This document shows positions 1-7,501 of a stretch of 64,000 nucleotides of DNA, piece by piece; position 1 is the stretch's first letter, and the number at the start of each line of letters is the position of its first letter. Location: NCBI RefSeq assembly GCF_014803385.1, contig NZ_JACYFC010000004.1, positions 62,001-126,000 on the forward strand, read 5' to 3'. The stretch is from Marinomonas colpomeniae. GTDB taxonomy: Bacteria; Pseudomonadota; Gammaproteobacteria; Pseudomonadales; Marinomonadaceae. The notes beneath the pieces are model-generated. The model had not been told where the DNA came from. It searched no databases and worked only from the letters and a program-made list of their open reading frames with translations. The position numbers and the translations under genes were made by a program.

Positions 1-345
1 GAGTTTAAAAAAGTGGTTTCTGAGCATTGTCAGGCAAAAGTTCAAGATCGTGAACCTCTTGAAATTAAAGTCATTGCGTCTGAAGTTGAATCACGTTTCT
101 CGGTAGAACAAGCGAACAAATTTTTAGAAATTGCGGATTCTGAAAGTTTTAAGATGGAGAAAGAAATCTTCGTTGAAAAAGCCGCACTTAAAAAGCTCAC
201 ACGGTTGTCAGGTAGTTCTAGAGCATTAACCTTGAGCTTTGATAGTGAATTATTAGGTGAGTCCGTCGTTTTTGATGCAGATTCAGGAACGCTTGTCATT
301 AAAGAGTTACCTAAGAGCCTGCTTAAACAACTGCAATCGATGTAG
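1..345 (+). CDS. yejK: Nucleoid-associated protein YejK/NdpA, C-terminal part
   Basis: The reading frame is open from base 1, so the gene begins outside the window; only about 114 C-terminal residues are seen. The segment ending in LTLSFDSELLGESVVFDADS followed by TLVIKELPKSL resembles the C-terminal end of the 37 kDa nucleoid-associated protein NdpA/YejK as I remember that family, which binds nucleoid DNA in gammaproteobacteria. The internal GTG at base 13 is not taken as the start because upstream codons continue in frame. In Escherichia coli yejK lies close to yejH/radD, and a radD homologue is 3.3 kb downstream here, which supports the call. A perfect inverted repeat follows the stop. Identity is moderately sure from the fragment alone. 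Confidence 0.72.
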   Translation, partial: EFKKVVSEHCQAKVQDREPLEIKVIASEVESRFSVEQANKFLEIADSESFKMEKEIFVEKAALKKLTRLSGSSRALTLSFDSELLGESVVFDADSGTLVIKELPKSLLKQLQSM

Positions 346-355
346 TGTCAAATTC

Positions 356-388
356 GTTTTACTGGGAGAGTTAAAGACCCAGTAAAAC
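356..388. terminator. Bidirectional hairpin terminator between yejK and the HAD gene
   Basis: GTTTTACTGGG (356-366) and CCCAGTAAAAC (378-388) form a perfect 11-bp inverted repeat around an 11-nt loop. The outer T/A tracts give a usable U-run in both directions, so it can end both converging transcripts. It overlaps the last codons of the minus-strand HAD gene, whose stop is at 371-373. Confidence 0.7.
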
Positions 389-1015
389 CTCTAGTTCTTG
401 CATCGTATCAAAACAAGCCGTAGCACCTGCTGCGGCTTGCATCTCTTTACTGATTGCTCCGCTATAGGCCAATACTTTCATTCCAGCTGCGCAACCCGCT
501 GTAATCCCTGCAACAGAATCTTCTATTACTAAGCAATCTTTTGGATTAATGTTTAATGCTTTAGCAGCCTTTAAGTATAGATCCGGTGCTGGCTTACCGT
601 TAGCAACATCTTCAACACAAAATCGTGTACTGAATGCTTCGACTAATTTGATTTTGTTTAGTTTGAAATTCATTTCTTTACGGCGAGCATTTGTTGCCAT
701 AGCAATTGGGCATGGTATTTTTTCGAGTAGTTCCCGAACACCTTCAATCGTATCTAAGTGTTTGTCTATACGGTCGTGAAACTGCTTTCGGTAGTCCGTA
801 TCAAAATTATCAGGTAAAGGCTTACCGAGAAGTTTCTCAGCATTTTTAAGGGTTACTTCGTTCGTGAAGCCGGTGAATTGCTCAAGCAGTGTTTTCTCAT
901 CGATGTCTAATCCTTGTTGACGTAACATGGATGTGAATATGTCGTTAGATATGGTTTCAGTATCAACAATGACGCCGTCGCAATCAAAGATGATAGCTTT
1001 GTAGGAATAGGGCAT
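371..1015 (-). CDS. HAD-superfamily (subfamily IA) sugar-phosphatase-like hydrolase
   Basis: A predicted 214-residue haloacid dehalogenase hydrolase of the beta-phosphoglucomutase/YieH type. With the start used here, motif I DCDGVIVDT lies near residues 10-18 (first Asp the nucleophile), motif II is the Thr in AMATNA, motif III the Lys in GKPAPDLY, and motif IV the acidic pair in VIEDS. The cap between motifs I and II is helical. Such enzymes dephosphorylate small sugar phosphates; the substrate cannot be told from sequence. The frame extends 12 codons further upstream, but homologues normally begin a few residues before the DCDG motif, so the ATG at 1015 was chosen; neither start has a clear ribosome binding site. 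The gene converges with yejK and shares its terminator. Confidence 0.85.
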   Translation of the reverse strand: MPYSYKAIIFDCDGVIVDTETISNDIFTSMLRQQGLDIDEKTLLEQFTGFTNEVTLKNAEKLLGKPLPDNFDTDYRKQFHDRIDKHLDTIEGVRELLEKIPCPIAMATNARRKEMNFKLNKIKLVEAFSTRFCVEDVANGKPAPDLYLKAAKALNINPKDCLVIEDSVAGITAGCAAGMKVLAYSGAISKEMQAAAGATACFDTMQELEVLLGL

Positions 1016-1165
1016 AAAAAATAAATTTCGTTGTGAATGATAATGAATCATAACGAATTTGAATCTATTTAAGAAAGAAAAAGAAAGGAAGGGAGGGAGT
1101 TTTATTATTTTTCTCCCCTTTAAAATTCACATTTACTATATAATTATTGCCATATTAATATGGGC

Positions 1166-1357
1166 TTATAGGTTTGCTTGATTTAGTTGTTGTGGGCGAG
1201 TGCTGATTTTTTGGATTGAACTTACAGATACTTTAAAGAAAGCAATAACCGCTTTAACTCTAAGAGCGCGTTTTTGACGACGAGCATGGTCTTCAACTGT
1301 AGTGTCTTTAAAGCCCCATTGTGCCAATAACGCTTCATATTGTTCTTGAGAGTCCAT
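1166..1357 (-). CDS. Small hypothetical protein (63 aa)
   Basis: A 63-residue basic protein with no recognised domain. It is likely a real gene because a strong Shine-Dalgarno sequence (AGGGGA) sits about 7 bases before its ATG. An N-terminal acidic stretch (MDSQEQYEALLAQWGFKD) is followed by a basic segment RRQKRALRVK and a hydrophobic helix AVIAFFKVSV that could be amphipathic. It stands alone, divergent from the DUF2947 gene. I do not recognise the family and assign no function. Confidence 0.6.
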   Translation of the reverse strand: MDSQEQYEALLAQWGFKDTTVEDHARRQKRALRVKAVIAFFKVSVSSIQKISTRPQQLNQANL

Positions 1358-1499
1358 AATATTCCCCTGTAAAAAATGTTTTATGTTGTTTTATTACAAC
1401 ATTTTCAATATTAGACAGGCATTAGGTTTTGAGCAAACGATCCTTTTTCACGATTAAGGTTAGTTTTTTTCATCATTTTATTTCACTAAGGAAATAGAT

Positions 1500-1982
1500 T
1501 TGTATCAACCGTTAGAGTGTTTTACAAAAAGTTGGATTTTTAAACGAAATGATCCAAAAATAGAATCTGAAGATCTAGAGAATATACGTTTATTCAGTGA
1601 GCAAAGAGCGGGTCAGATTTGGCGCGACTATATAAGTGATGAGCAAATTCATCCTGATCATTTTACTGATTATGATTGGATGAAAAAAGTGAGCGCACAA
1701 GCCCCTAAACCAAAGGTTCAATGGGAAAAAATCTGGGACAGTGAGCAGTCTTCATTACCAGATGAATTGGTTGAGCACTTTGCCTCTTGGGGCGATGATA
1801 CTTCGGTATACTTTTGCTGCAATAATGAGTTGGTATTTGAGCTGACGTGGGGAGTGTTTAAGCGTACTTGGAAAGCATTTTTGTTTTTAGATAATGGGCC
1901 TGTCTTGGTCGGTAAAAAGAAAAAACAGGCTGCACAATTTCATTCTAATGGTTGGGTTAACTTGTTGTTTAGGGAATCTTAG
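1500..1982 (+). CDS. DUF2947 family protein
   Basis: A 160-residue cytoplasmic protein that I recognise as DUF2947 from its aromatic-rich blocks: SWIFKRNDPKI near residues 11-21, VYFCCNNE near 113, and the signature TWGVFKRTWKAFLFLDNGPV near residues 125-144, followed by VGKKKKQAAQF. The start is a TTG with AAGGA about 8 bases upstream; no in-frame ATG or GTG gives full family length. The function of this family is unknown. It is monocistronic, and no terminator is evident. Confidence 0.8.
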   Translation: MYQPLECFTKSWIFKRNDPKIESEDLENIRLFSEQRAGQIWRDYISDEQIHPDHFTDYDWMKKVSAQAPKPKVQWEKIWDSEQSSLPDELVEHFASWGDDTSVYFCCNNELVFELTWGVFKRTWKAFLFLDNGPVLVGKKKKQAAQFHSNGWVNLLFRES

Positions 1983-2207
1983 TTTTAACTTTTTTGCTGT
2001 GAGAAATTATTTTTAATTAATTTTTAAATTGTAATTTATTTTCATAAATGGCTATCTTAATATTCGCTTTTATTGAGCCTTTAAGGAAAACCTTTACAGA
2101 AAATATGCAAATACAAAGGAATGAACTAAAACAAGCCAGTTGCTTCTGTTCGTTCTGATCAGAGCAGGATATGGTGTGAGATATTCTTTTTGTACTATGA
2201 GTTGTTT

Positions 2208-2972
2208 ATGAGTCGTTATATATCTCCAATGTTATACATCCTTTTAATGCTAGTCGGTTGTATGGCGTTTATATCTATTGCAGGTGTTCGAATTGGAATC
2301 TTTGAACCTTTGACAGGTTTTTCCATGTTAAGGAAAAGTGTTATAGCGTCTTTGATTTTATCTTTGCTTGCAGTTTGCTCATTAGGTATTTGTCGAAAAG
2401 AACGTAATGCTGCTAGTCAGCGATTCTTCATGTTGGTGTTAACCGTATCTTTGGTTTACAGTTCGATGTGGATCGCTTTTTATATACAAAAAGCAGAACT
2501 GCCTAAAATTAATGATATTACAACTGATACTTATACCCCTCCTGCTTACATGAATGTCAGTTTTATTCGCAAGTCGAATGAGAACGATGTCGGCTACAAC
2601 AGAGACTTTATTCCTATTCAACAAAAATATTACGGCGATATAAAACCCTTCTATACCACTGAAAAGAAAACAGTTGTGTATGCTGCTGTGACAAAAATAG
2701 TAGAAGATCGTAATTGGGAAGTTGTTGCTGATTACACTCAAGTTGGTGTGATAGAGGCGACGGCGCGTACTCCTATATTTGGCTTTCGTGATGATGTCAT
2801 CATTAGGGTGACAAAACTTGAAGGTGATAATGTTCGAGTAGACATGCGTTCATCTTCAAGGACCGGCAATGGCGATTATGGCCTTAATGCTGAACGCGTT
2901 TCATCTTTTATGAAAGACTTGTCTAAGACATTAACGGTGGTTCCTATGCCAACAATCAACTCAGCACGTTAA
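2208..2972 (+). CDS. Membrane-anchored DUF1499 protein
   Basis: A predicted inner-membrane protein of about 254 residues. Three hydrophobic segments (approximately residues 6-26, 42-60 and 75-93 from the chosen start) precede an extracytoplasmic DUF1499 domain. That domain carries GFRDDVIIRV and VDMRSSSRTGNGDYGLNAER, which are typical of the family. DUF1499 proteins are of unknown function. The frame also allows a TTG start at 2190; the ATG at 2208 is preferred because it places the first hydrophobic segment near the N terminus. Neither start has a clear ribosome binding site. The gene stands alone, with 68 bases before the TetR gene. Confidence 0.75.
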   Translation: MSRYISPMLYILLMLVGCMAFISIAGVRIGIFEPLTGFSMLRKSVIASLILSLLAVCSLGICRKERNAASQRFFMLVLTVSLVYSSMWIAFYIQKAELPKINDITTDTYTPPAYMNVSFIRKSNENDVGYNRDFIPIQQKYYGDIKPFYTTEKKTVVYAAVTKIVEDRNWEVVADYTQVGVIEATARTPIFGFRDDVIIRVTKLEGDNVRVDMRSSSRTGNGDYGLNAERVSSFMKDLSKTLTVVPMPTINSAR

Positions 2973-3040
2973 TTTTCTTCTCGTCATCGAAAATGAGACA
3001 GGCTAGACTCTCTTTATATATTATTTAGGGGAATGTTCCT

Positions 3041-3625
3041 GTGAGTCTTCGTCAGCAACAAAAAGCCAATACTCGTTCGAAAATAAAAAATATTGCCAAA
3101 CACGCTTTTTTAGAACAAGGCATAGAGGCCACTAGCACTCGTTATTTGAGTGATCAAGCTGGCATAGCCGTAGGCACCTTATTTGTTCACTTCCCCGATA
3201 AACTCTCTTTAGTTAAAGATATTTTCTTTGATGAAATGGATGCGGCTCTTCGTATTGGTGCTCAAGCCCAAACTGCTTGTACTTCTCCTATCGATTATTT
3301 ATTACAAATGGCTCAGGTACTGTTTGATTTTTATGATAAATATGCAGAATTTACTCGGCAAGTATTGTTAGACAGTTTGGCGAATGGTGGTTTTCATACC
3401 AACCAAATGGCAGTGATTTCTGAGGGTGTTATAAAACGGTTTAAGCAGGTTGGTGTAGACGATAACGCAGCCACTATTTTTACTAACAATATGATCGCCA
3501 ACTATTGGTATGTTTTGTTGAATGGCGTTCCAAAAGGTGTGTTAGGCCAGTCGTCTATTGAACACTTAAAGCGCTTAAATTTACCGTTTGAAGCTTCGTA
3601 CAGTAATGCGCTTAGAAACAGCTAA
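3041..3625 (+). CDS. TetR/AcrR family transcriptional regulator
   Basis: A 194-residue one-component repressor. The N-terminal helix-turn-helix is clear: TRSKIKNIAKHAFLEQGIEA, then STRYLSDQAGIAVGTLFVHF and PDKLSLVKDIF (residues 10-65), as in TetR proteins. The C-terminal ligand-binding and dimerisation half is divergent, so the inducer cannot be predicted. Start is GTG at 3041 with AGGGGA 10 bases upstream. The gene overlaps the convergent radD by 4 bases. The membrane DUF1499 gene just upstream on the same strand is a possible target, but this is inference. Confidence 0.88.
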   Translation: MSLRQQQKANTRSKIKNIAKHAFLEQGIEATSTRYLSDQAGIAVGTLFVHFPDKLSLVKDIFFDEMDAALRIGAQAQTACTSPIDYLLQMAQVLFDFYDKYAEFTRQVLLDSLANGGFHTNQMAVISEGVIKRFKQVGVDDNAATIFTNNMIANYWYVLLNGVPKGVLGQSSIEHLKRLNLPFEASYSNALRNS

Positions 3626-5379
3626 TTAAGCTCGTTGGCTTTACGATATGGACCTTGGTAATCAAATAACTTTTCTGTGACCTGCCAATGTTGTTTTTGC
3701 TTTTTAGCAATAACAAAGTCTGGAGAGGGAAGATAAGGCAAAAACTTCTCCACTTCTTTTAAATTATCAAATTGAATAGATTGGCTACCGTTCGCGATCC
3801 TTCTTCCAAAAGTATCATTAAATGCCTGTACTGATTTTTTATAGTTAAACTTAAACGTTTCTGACAGGGTGATGCCATCTTCATCGTGATAAGTGACTTT
3901 TAAGCTCTGTTCCTCCCAGTTAATCTGCGTTGTAATATCAGAGCAGCGAAGCACTTTATTGTTTTTAAGGTTTAGCGCACTTCTCAATAAATCATCAGGA
4001 TCAATTAGCTTTTCAGTGCAGTGTTGGCATTGTCTTGCAGCAATGTCGTTTTCTTCATTGCAGTGTGGGCAGCGCTTAAAGCGAAAGCGATACGTGCATT
4101 GCTCTTCGCCATCGGTTGTGTCGATTAAGCCATGGCAGCGTCGTCCAAAGTGTTCTAGTACATTTCCTTCTGAATCCTGTCTTCCCCAAAATGTATTGGC
4201 AAAATCGCACTGGGGACAATGGATTTGTACAGCAACAGAGTCTTTGGTCGGTTTCTTTTCTCCAACCTCTGGCTGAAAAATGTTGTAACCATTATTCGTA
4301 TAATCCAACACTAAACAGTCTTTCTTACCAGGACTTAAGCGTAAACCGCGTCCCACAATTTGCTGAAATAAACTGATGGATTGAGTTGGCCTTAAAATAG
4401 CAATTACATCAACATGTGGCGCATCAAACCCTGTTGTTAATACAGACACATTGACTAGGTACTTAATGTCTTTCGCCTTGAAAGAGTCAATCAATGCATC
4501 TCGTTGTTTTATCTTGGTAGTGCCTGTAATTAACGCGGTTTCGTCGACGGGTAAGTAACTAGTGATTTCTTTGGCGTGATCAATGGTAGATGCAAAAATC
4601 ATCACGCCTTGTCTGTCTTGGCTTAGTTGAATTATTTGTTCTGTTACGGCTTTTGTTACCCGTGCATGTTTGTGGATTAACTCGTTCAGTGCAATGTCGT
4701 CGGTGTTTTGCTCACCGTCTAAACTTTCGGTTAGTAGACTGAAATCATAATGGGCAATCGCTGCGTCGTAATGAATTGGTTGTGTTAAGTAACCGTTTTT
4801 CACCATGTGTTGAAGTGGTAGTTCAAAAATACATTTTTTGAAAAAAGACGTTGGGCATTGCCGTGTGTAACCATGGTAATGATGTCGATAAATCCAACCA
4901 CTGCTTAGTCGATAGGGTGTTGCGGTTAAACCGAGAATTTTTACATGTGGATTAAGCGTACGAAAATGCTCAAGTGTCTTATTGTATTGTCCACTGTCTT
5001 CCATGCCTACTCGATGGCATTCATCGACAATAATTAAACTTGCCGGTTCTTGAAAAACATCGAGATTTGCAGACAAGGATTGAATACTAGCGAAAGTGGT
5101 TTTGGCCATGCTATTTTTTTGGCTAAGCCCTGCTGAAAAAATGCCTGCGTCTGAGCCTGTTGCTAAAAATTTAGCGTGGTTTTGTTCAACCAATTCTTTA
5201 ACGTGAGCAAGGCAAATAACACGGCCTTTGGCAAGTCGGCTTAGCTCGGCAATAACCAAACTTTTACCTGAGCCAGTAGGCAGTACTATTACCGCAGGAT
5301 CATCAGTATGGCGGAAGTGCGCCAGAGCCGATTCAACAGCTTGTGTTTGATAATCTCGTAATACGAATGCCTGGTTCAT
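3622..5379 (-). CDS. radD: RadD (YejH) superfamily 2 DNA helicase/ATPase
   Basis: A 585-residue SF2 ATPase, almost the same length as E. coli RadD, which takes part in DNA crossover and double-strand break processing with RecA and SSB. Walker A is PTGSGKS at residues 34-40 and the Walker B box is DECH at 119-122. Motif III is LTATPYR and motif VI is QIVGRGLR. The C-terminal part holds Cys pairs (CPQC, and CPHC with a later CQHC) that probably bind zinc, as in RadD. It is a single gene on the minus strand that ends against the TetR gene. Its presence near yejK matches the E. coli yej neighbourhood. Confidence 0.9.
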   Translation of the reverse strand: MNQAFVLRDYQTQAVESALAHFRHTDDPAVIVLPTGSGKSLVIAELSRLAKGRVICLAHVKELVEQNHAKFLATGSDAGIFSAGLSQKNSMAKTTFASIQSLSANLDVFQEPASLIIVDECHRVGMEDSGQYNKTLEHFRTLNPHVKILGLTATPYRLSSGWIYRHHYHGYTRQCPTSFFKKCIFELPLQHMVKNGYLTQPIHYDAAIAHYDFSLLTESLDGEQNTDDIALNELIHKHARVTKAVTEQIIQLSQDRQGVMIFASTIDHAKEITSYLPVDETALITGTTKIKQRDALIDSFKAKDIKYLVNVSVLTTGFDAPHVDVIAILRPTQSISLFQQIVGRGLRLSPGKKDCLVLDYTNNGYNIFQPEVGEKKPTKDSVAVQIHCPQCDFANTFWGRQDSEGNVLEHFGRRCHGLIDTTDGEEQCTYRFRFKRCPHCNEENDIAARQCQHCTEKLIDPDDLLRSALNLKNNKVLRCSDITTQINWEEQSLKVTYHDEDGITLSETFKFNYKKSVQAFNDTFGRRIANGSQSIQFDNLKEVEKFLPYLPSPDFVIAKKQKQHWQVTEKLFDYQGPYRKANELN

Positions 5380-5464
5380 AATGTTTGGAATCTTGGTGTG
5401 TTAAAGGTGAGGCTGCAGTATTATGACGCCATGGTAATTTTGCCTGTTTAAAAATGATTAATCT

Positions 5465-6157
5465 ATGTCTATTGACTTTCCCCTGAGCAGAGATCCCTAT
5501 GTTGAAAACTCTATTCCTGCTTTCACTCGAATAGAGCCGTTCTCACAATTACTAATCGATCTGCAAACTCAAGGTTGGAGTATCCAAGACGATTTTTTTT
5601 CTGAAGGCTTCACTCAGGCTTTAATGGATGAGGTAGAAAACATACAAAATGACTATATGCAGCAGGCGGGCATAGGGCGGAAGCAAGACCATCAAGTAGT
5701 ATTAGGTGCTCGTCGAGATTACATTCAGTGGATAGATCCTGATAAAGCCATAAAAATTGATTACTTAAAAATGATGGAGAGCTTTCGAGTAGCTCTCAAT
5801 CGTCGTCTTTTTCTAGGCTTGTTTGATTATGAAGCACACTTTGCTCGTTACGAAGAAGGTGCTTTTTATGAGAAGCATATAGATGCTTTTAAAGGTCAAA
5901 GTAATCGAATCTTATCCATGGTCTTGTATTTAAATGAAGACTGGAAAGAGGACGATGGCGGTGAATTGATCATTTATGACGAACATAATCCTGAAATAGA
6001 ACTTGGCCGATTTCCTCCTATAAAAGGCCGCTTGGCTATTTTTCTAAGCGAGTGTTTTTATCATGAAGTAAATGTCGCCAAACGAACTCGCCACAGTATT
6101 GCGGGTTGGTATCGAGTGAATAACACGACAGGTAAAACGCTTGATCCAGATCAATAG
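5465..6157 (+). CDS. 2OG-Fe(II) oxygenase (prolyl 4-hydroxylase-like)
   Basis: A 230-residue predicted non-haem iron dioxygenase. The double-stranded beta helix motifs are visible: the iron-binding HxD in FYEKHIDAFKG (near residues 137-143), LSMVLYLNEDWKEDDGGEL, the distal iron-binding His in ECFYHEV, and the 2-oxoglutarate-binding Arg in TRHSIAGWYRV. Family members use oxygen and 2-oxoglutarate to hydroxylate a protein or small substrate, which cannot be named here. The ATG at 5465 gives a natural N terminus although no clear ribosome binding site is present. It lies divergent from radD across 85 bases. Confidence 0.85.
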   Translation: MSIDFPLSRDPYVENSIPAFTRIEPFSQLLIDLQTQGWSIQDDFFSEGFTQALMDEVENIQNDYMQQAGIGRKQDHQVVLGARRDYIQWIDPDKAIKIDYLKMMESFRVALNRRLFLGLFDYEAHFARYEEGAFYEKHIDAFKGQSNRILSMVLYLNEDWKEDDGGELIIYDEHNPEIELGRFPPIKGRLAIFLSECFYHEVNVAKRTRHSIAGWYRVNNTTGKTLDPDQ

Positions 6158-6238
6158 TTTGATGTGTTGATCTATCTAGAGAGTGGTCTACACGTTTTTT
6201 TTGGTCAAAACAAACTCGAAAAACACGCAATAAGTCTC

Positions 6239-6244
6239 TATAAT
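6239..6244 (+). promoter_or_regulatory. Probable -10 box upstream of trhO
   Basis: A perfect TATAAT lies about 56 bases before the trhO start codon, in the only non-coding gap before the gene. No good -35 hexamer is found at 16-18 bases, so the promoter call rests on the -10 box and its position. Confidence 0.4.
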
Positions 6245-6299
6245 GCGCGCCTTGTTTAATTGCTCTGGTTTTACGTTCCAGATCGCATAGGAGATAGAA

Positions 6300-7295
6300 A
6301 TGTCAAAAGTCGTTGTATGTGCCCTTTATAAATTTGTTGAACTGCCTCATTTTGAATCCATCCGAGAGCCACTTCAAAAAACATTAGAAGATAATGAAAT
6401 TCGTGGCACCTTGTTGTTAGCAAGTGAAGGCATTAACGGCACTGTGGCAGGGTCTCGAGAAAGTATAGATATCATGCTAGCTTGGTTAGCTCTGCAGCCA
6501 GGTTTAGATAACATAGTAACGAAAGAGTCTTACGACCAAGATATGCCTTTCTACCGGACCAAAGTGAAATTGAAAAAAGAAATCGTCACCATGGGGGTAG
6601 AAGGCATAGACCCTAAGCGAGTGGTAGGAACTTACGTAAAGCCAACGGATTGGAATGCGTTAATTTCTGATCCTGATGTGGTTTTAGTGGATACTCGTAA
6701 CGATTACGAAGTTCAAATTGGTACTTTCCAAAACGCCGTAAACCCAAAAACAGATACCTTTCGTGAATTTCCTAATTACGTGAAAGAAAACATGGACCCA
6801 GCCAAACAAAAGAAAGTGGCTATGTTCTGTACAGGTGGCATTCGTTGTGAAAAGTCCACCGCTTATATGCTAGAGCAAGGGTTTGAAGAGGTTTATCACC
6901 TTGAAGGTGGCATCTTGAAGTACTTAGAAGAAGTGCCAAAAGAAGAGACCATGTGGGAAGGTGAATGCTTCGTTTTTGATAACCGTGTTTCTGTTAATCA
7001 CGACCTTGAAAAAGGCGAATACGACCAATGTCACGCATGTCGTATGCCGATTACAGAAGAAGAAAAACAAGATGAGCGTTATATCCAAGGCGTAAGCTGT
7101 GTTCATTGTGCTGAAAAATTCACCGACGAACAACGTAAGCGTTTTATCGAGCGTGAACATCAGGTTCAGTTGGCTCGTTCTCGTGGTGAAGAACATATTG
7201 GCGCAGAAGTATCGGAAGCGGTTGAAAAGCATCGCCAAGAAAAAACACTAGAAAAAGAGCGCCAGCGTAAAGTGCGAGAAGCTAAAACGAATTAA
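6300..7295 (+). CDS. trhO: tRNA uridine(34) hydroxylase TrhO (rhodanese-domain, YceA)
   Basis: A 331-residue protein matching TrhO/YceA, which makes 5-hydroxyuridine at the wobble base of tRNA in an oxygen-dependent way. An N-terminal acylphosphatase-like domain (residues 1-95, with [11 protein letters not shown]) precedes a rhodanese domain with active-site loop [11 protein letters not shown]; the catalytic Cys is residue 177. A cysteine-rich region (CHACRMP ... CVHC) and a charged C-terminal helix follow. Start ATG at 6300 has AGGAG about 7 bases upstream. It is probably monocistronic, with weak hairpins after the stop. Confidence 0.93.
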   Translation: MSKVVVCALYKFVELPHFESIREPLQKTLEDNEIRGTLLLASEGINGTVAGSRESIDIMLAWLALQPGLDNIVTKESYDQDMPFYRTKVKLKKEIVTMGVEGIDPKRVVGTYVKPTDWNALISDPDVVLVDTRNDYEVQIGTFQNAVNPKTDTFREFPNYVKENMDPAKQKKVAMFCTGGIRCEKSTAYMLEQGFEEVYHLEGGILKYLEEVPKEETMWEGECFVFDNRVSVNHDLEKGEYDQCHACRMPITEEEKQDERYIQGVSCVHCAEKFTDEQRKRFIEREHQVQLARSRGEEHIGAEVSEAVEKHRQEKTLEKERQRKVREAKTN

Positions 7296-7327
7296 TATTA
7301 TCGACCGTTTTGTGAACTGATTGACTG

Positions 7328-7356
7328 AGGGTTTCATCATTTAAGGTGAAACCTTT
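7328..7356 (+). terminator. Weak hairpin after trhO
   Basis: GGTTTCA (7330-7336) pairs with TGAAACC (7347-7353), extended by one G-U and one A-U pair, followed by TTTA. A second short hairpin with TTTCTTTG follows near 7383-7402. Either could terminate trhO; both are weak. Confidence 0.35.
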
Positions 7357-7501
7357 ATCCTAAATTCAAGCTATTGATCTTTATGATGAAGTTTTTCGTC
7401 ATTTCTTTGTATTACTCTCCCTTCAGAATGCGAAGAGTGGTTTCGAAATTGTTCGGACTGCCGTACAATAAAAAATCGCTTTTTATCAGCAAGTACCTAT
7501 C

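Noticed and set aside
7296-7501. Possible 4.5S signal recognition particle RNA upstream of dnaX
   Set aside because: The RNA gene lies near dnaX in some gammaproteobacteria, but the conserved apical loop sequence (GGAAGGAAGCA type) is absent here.
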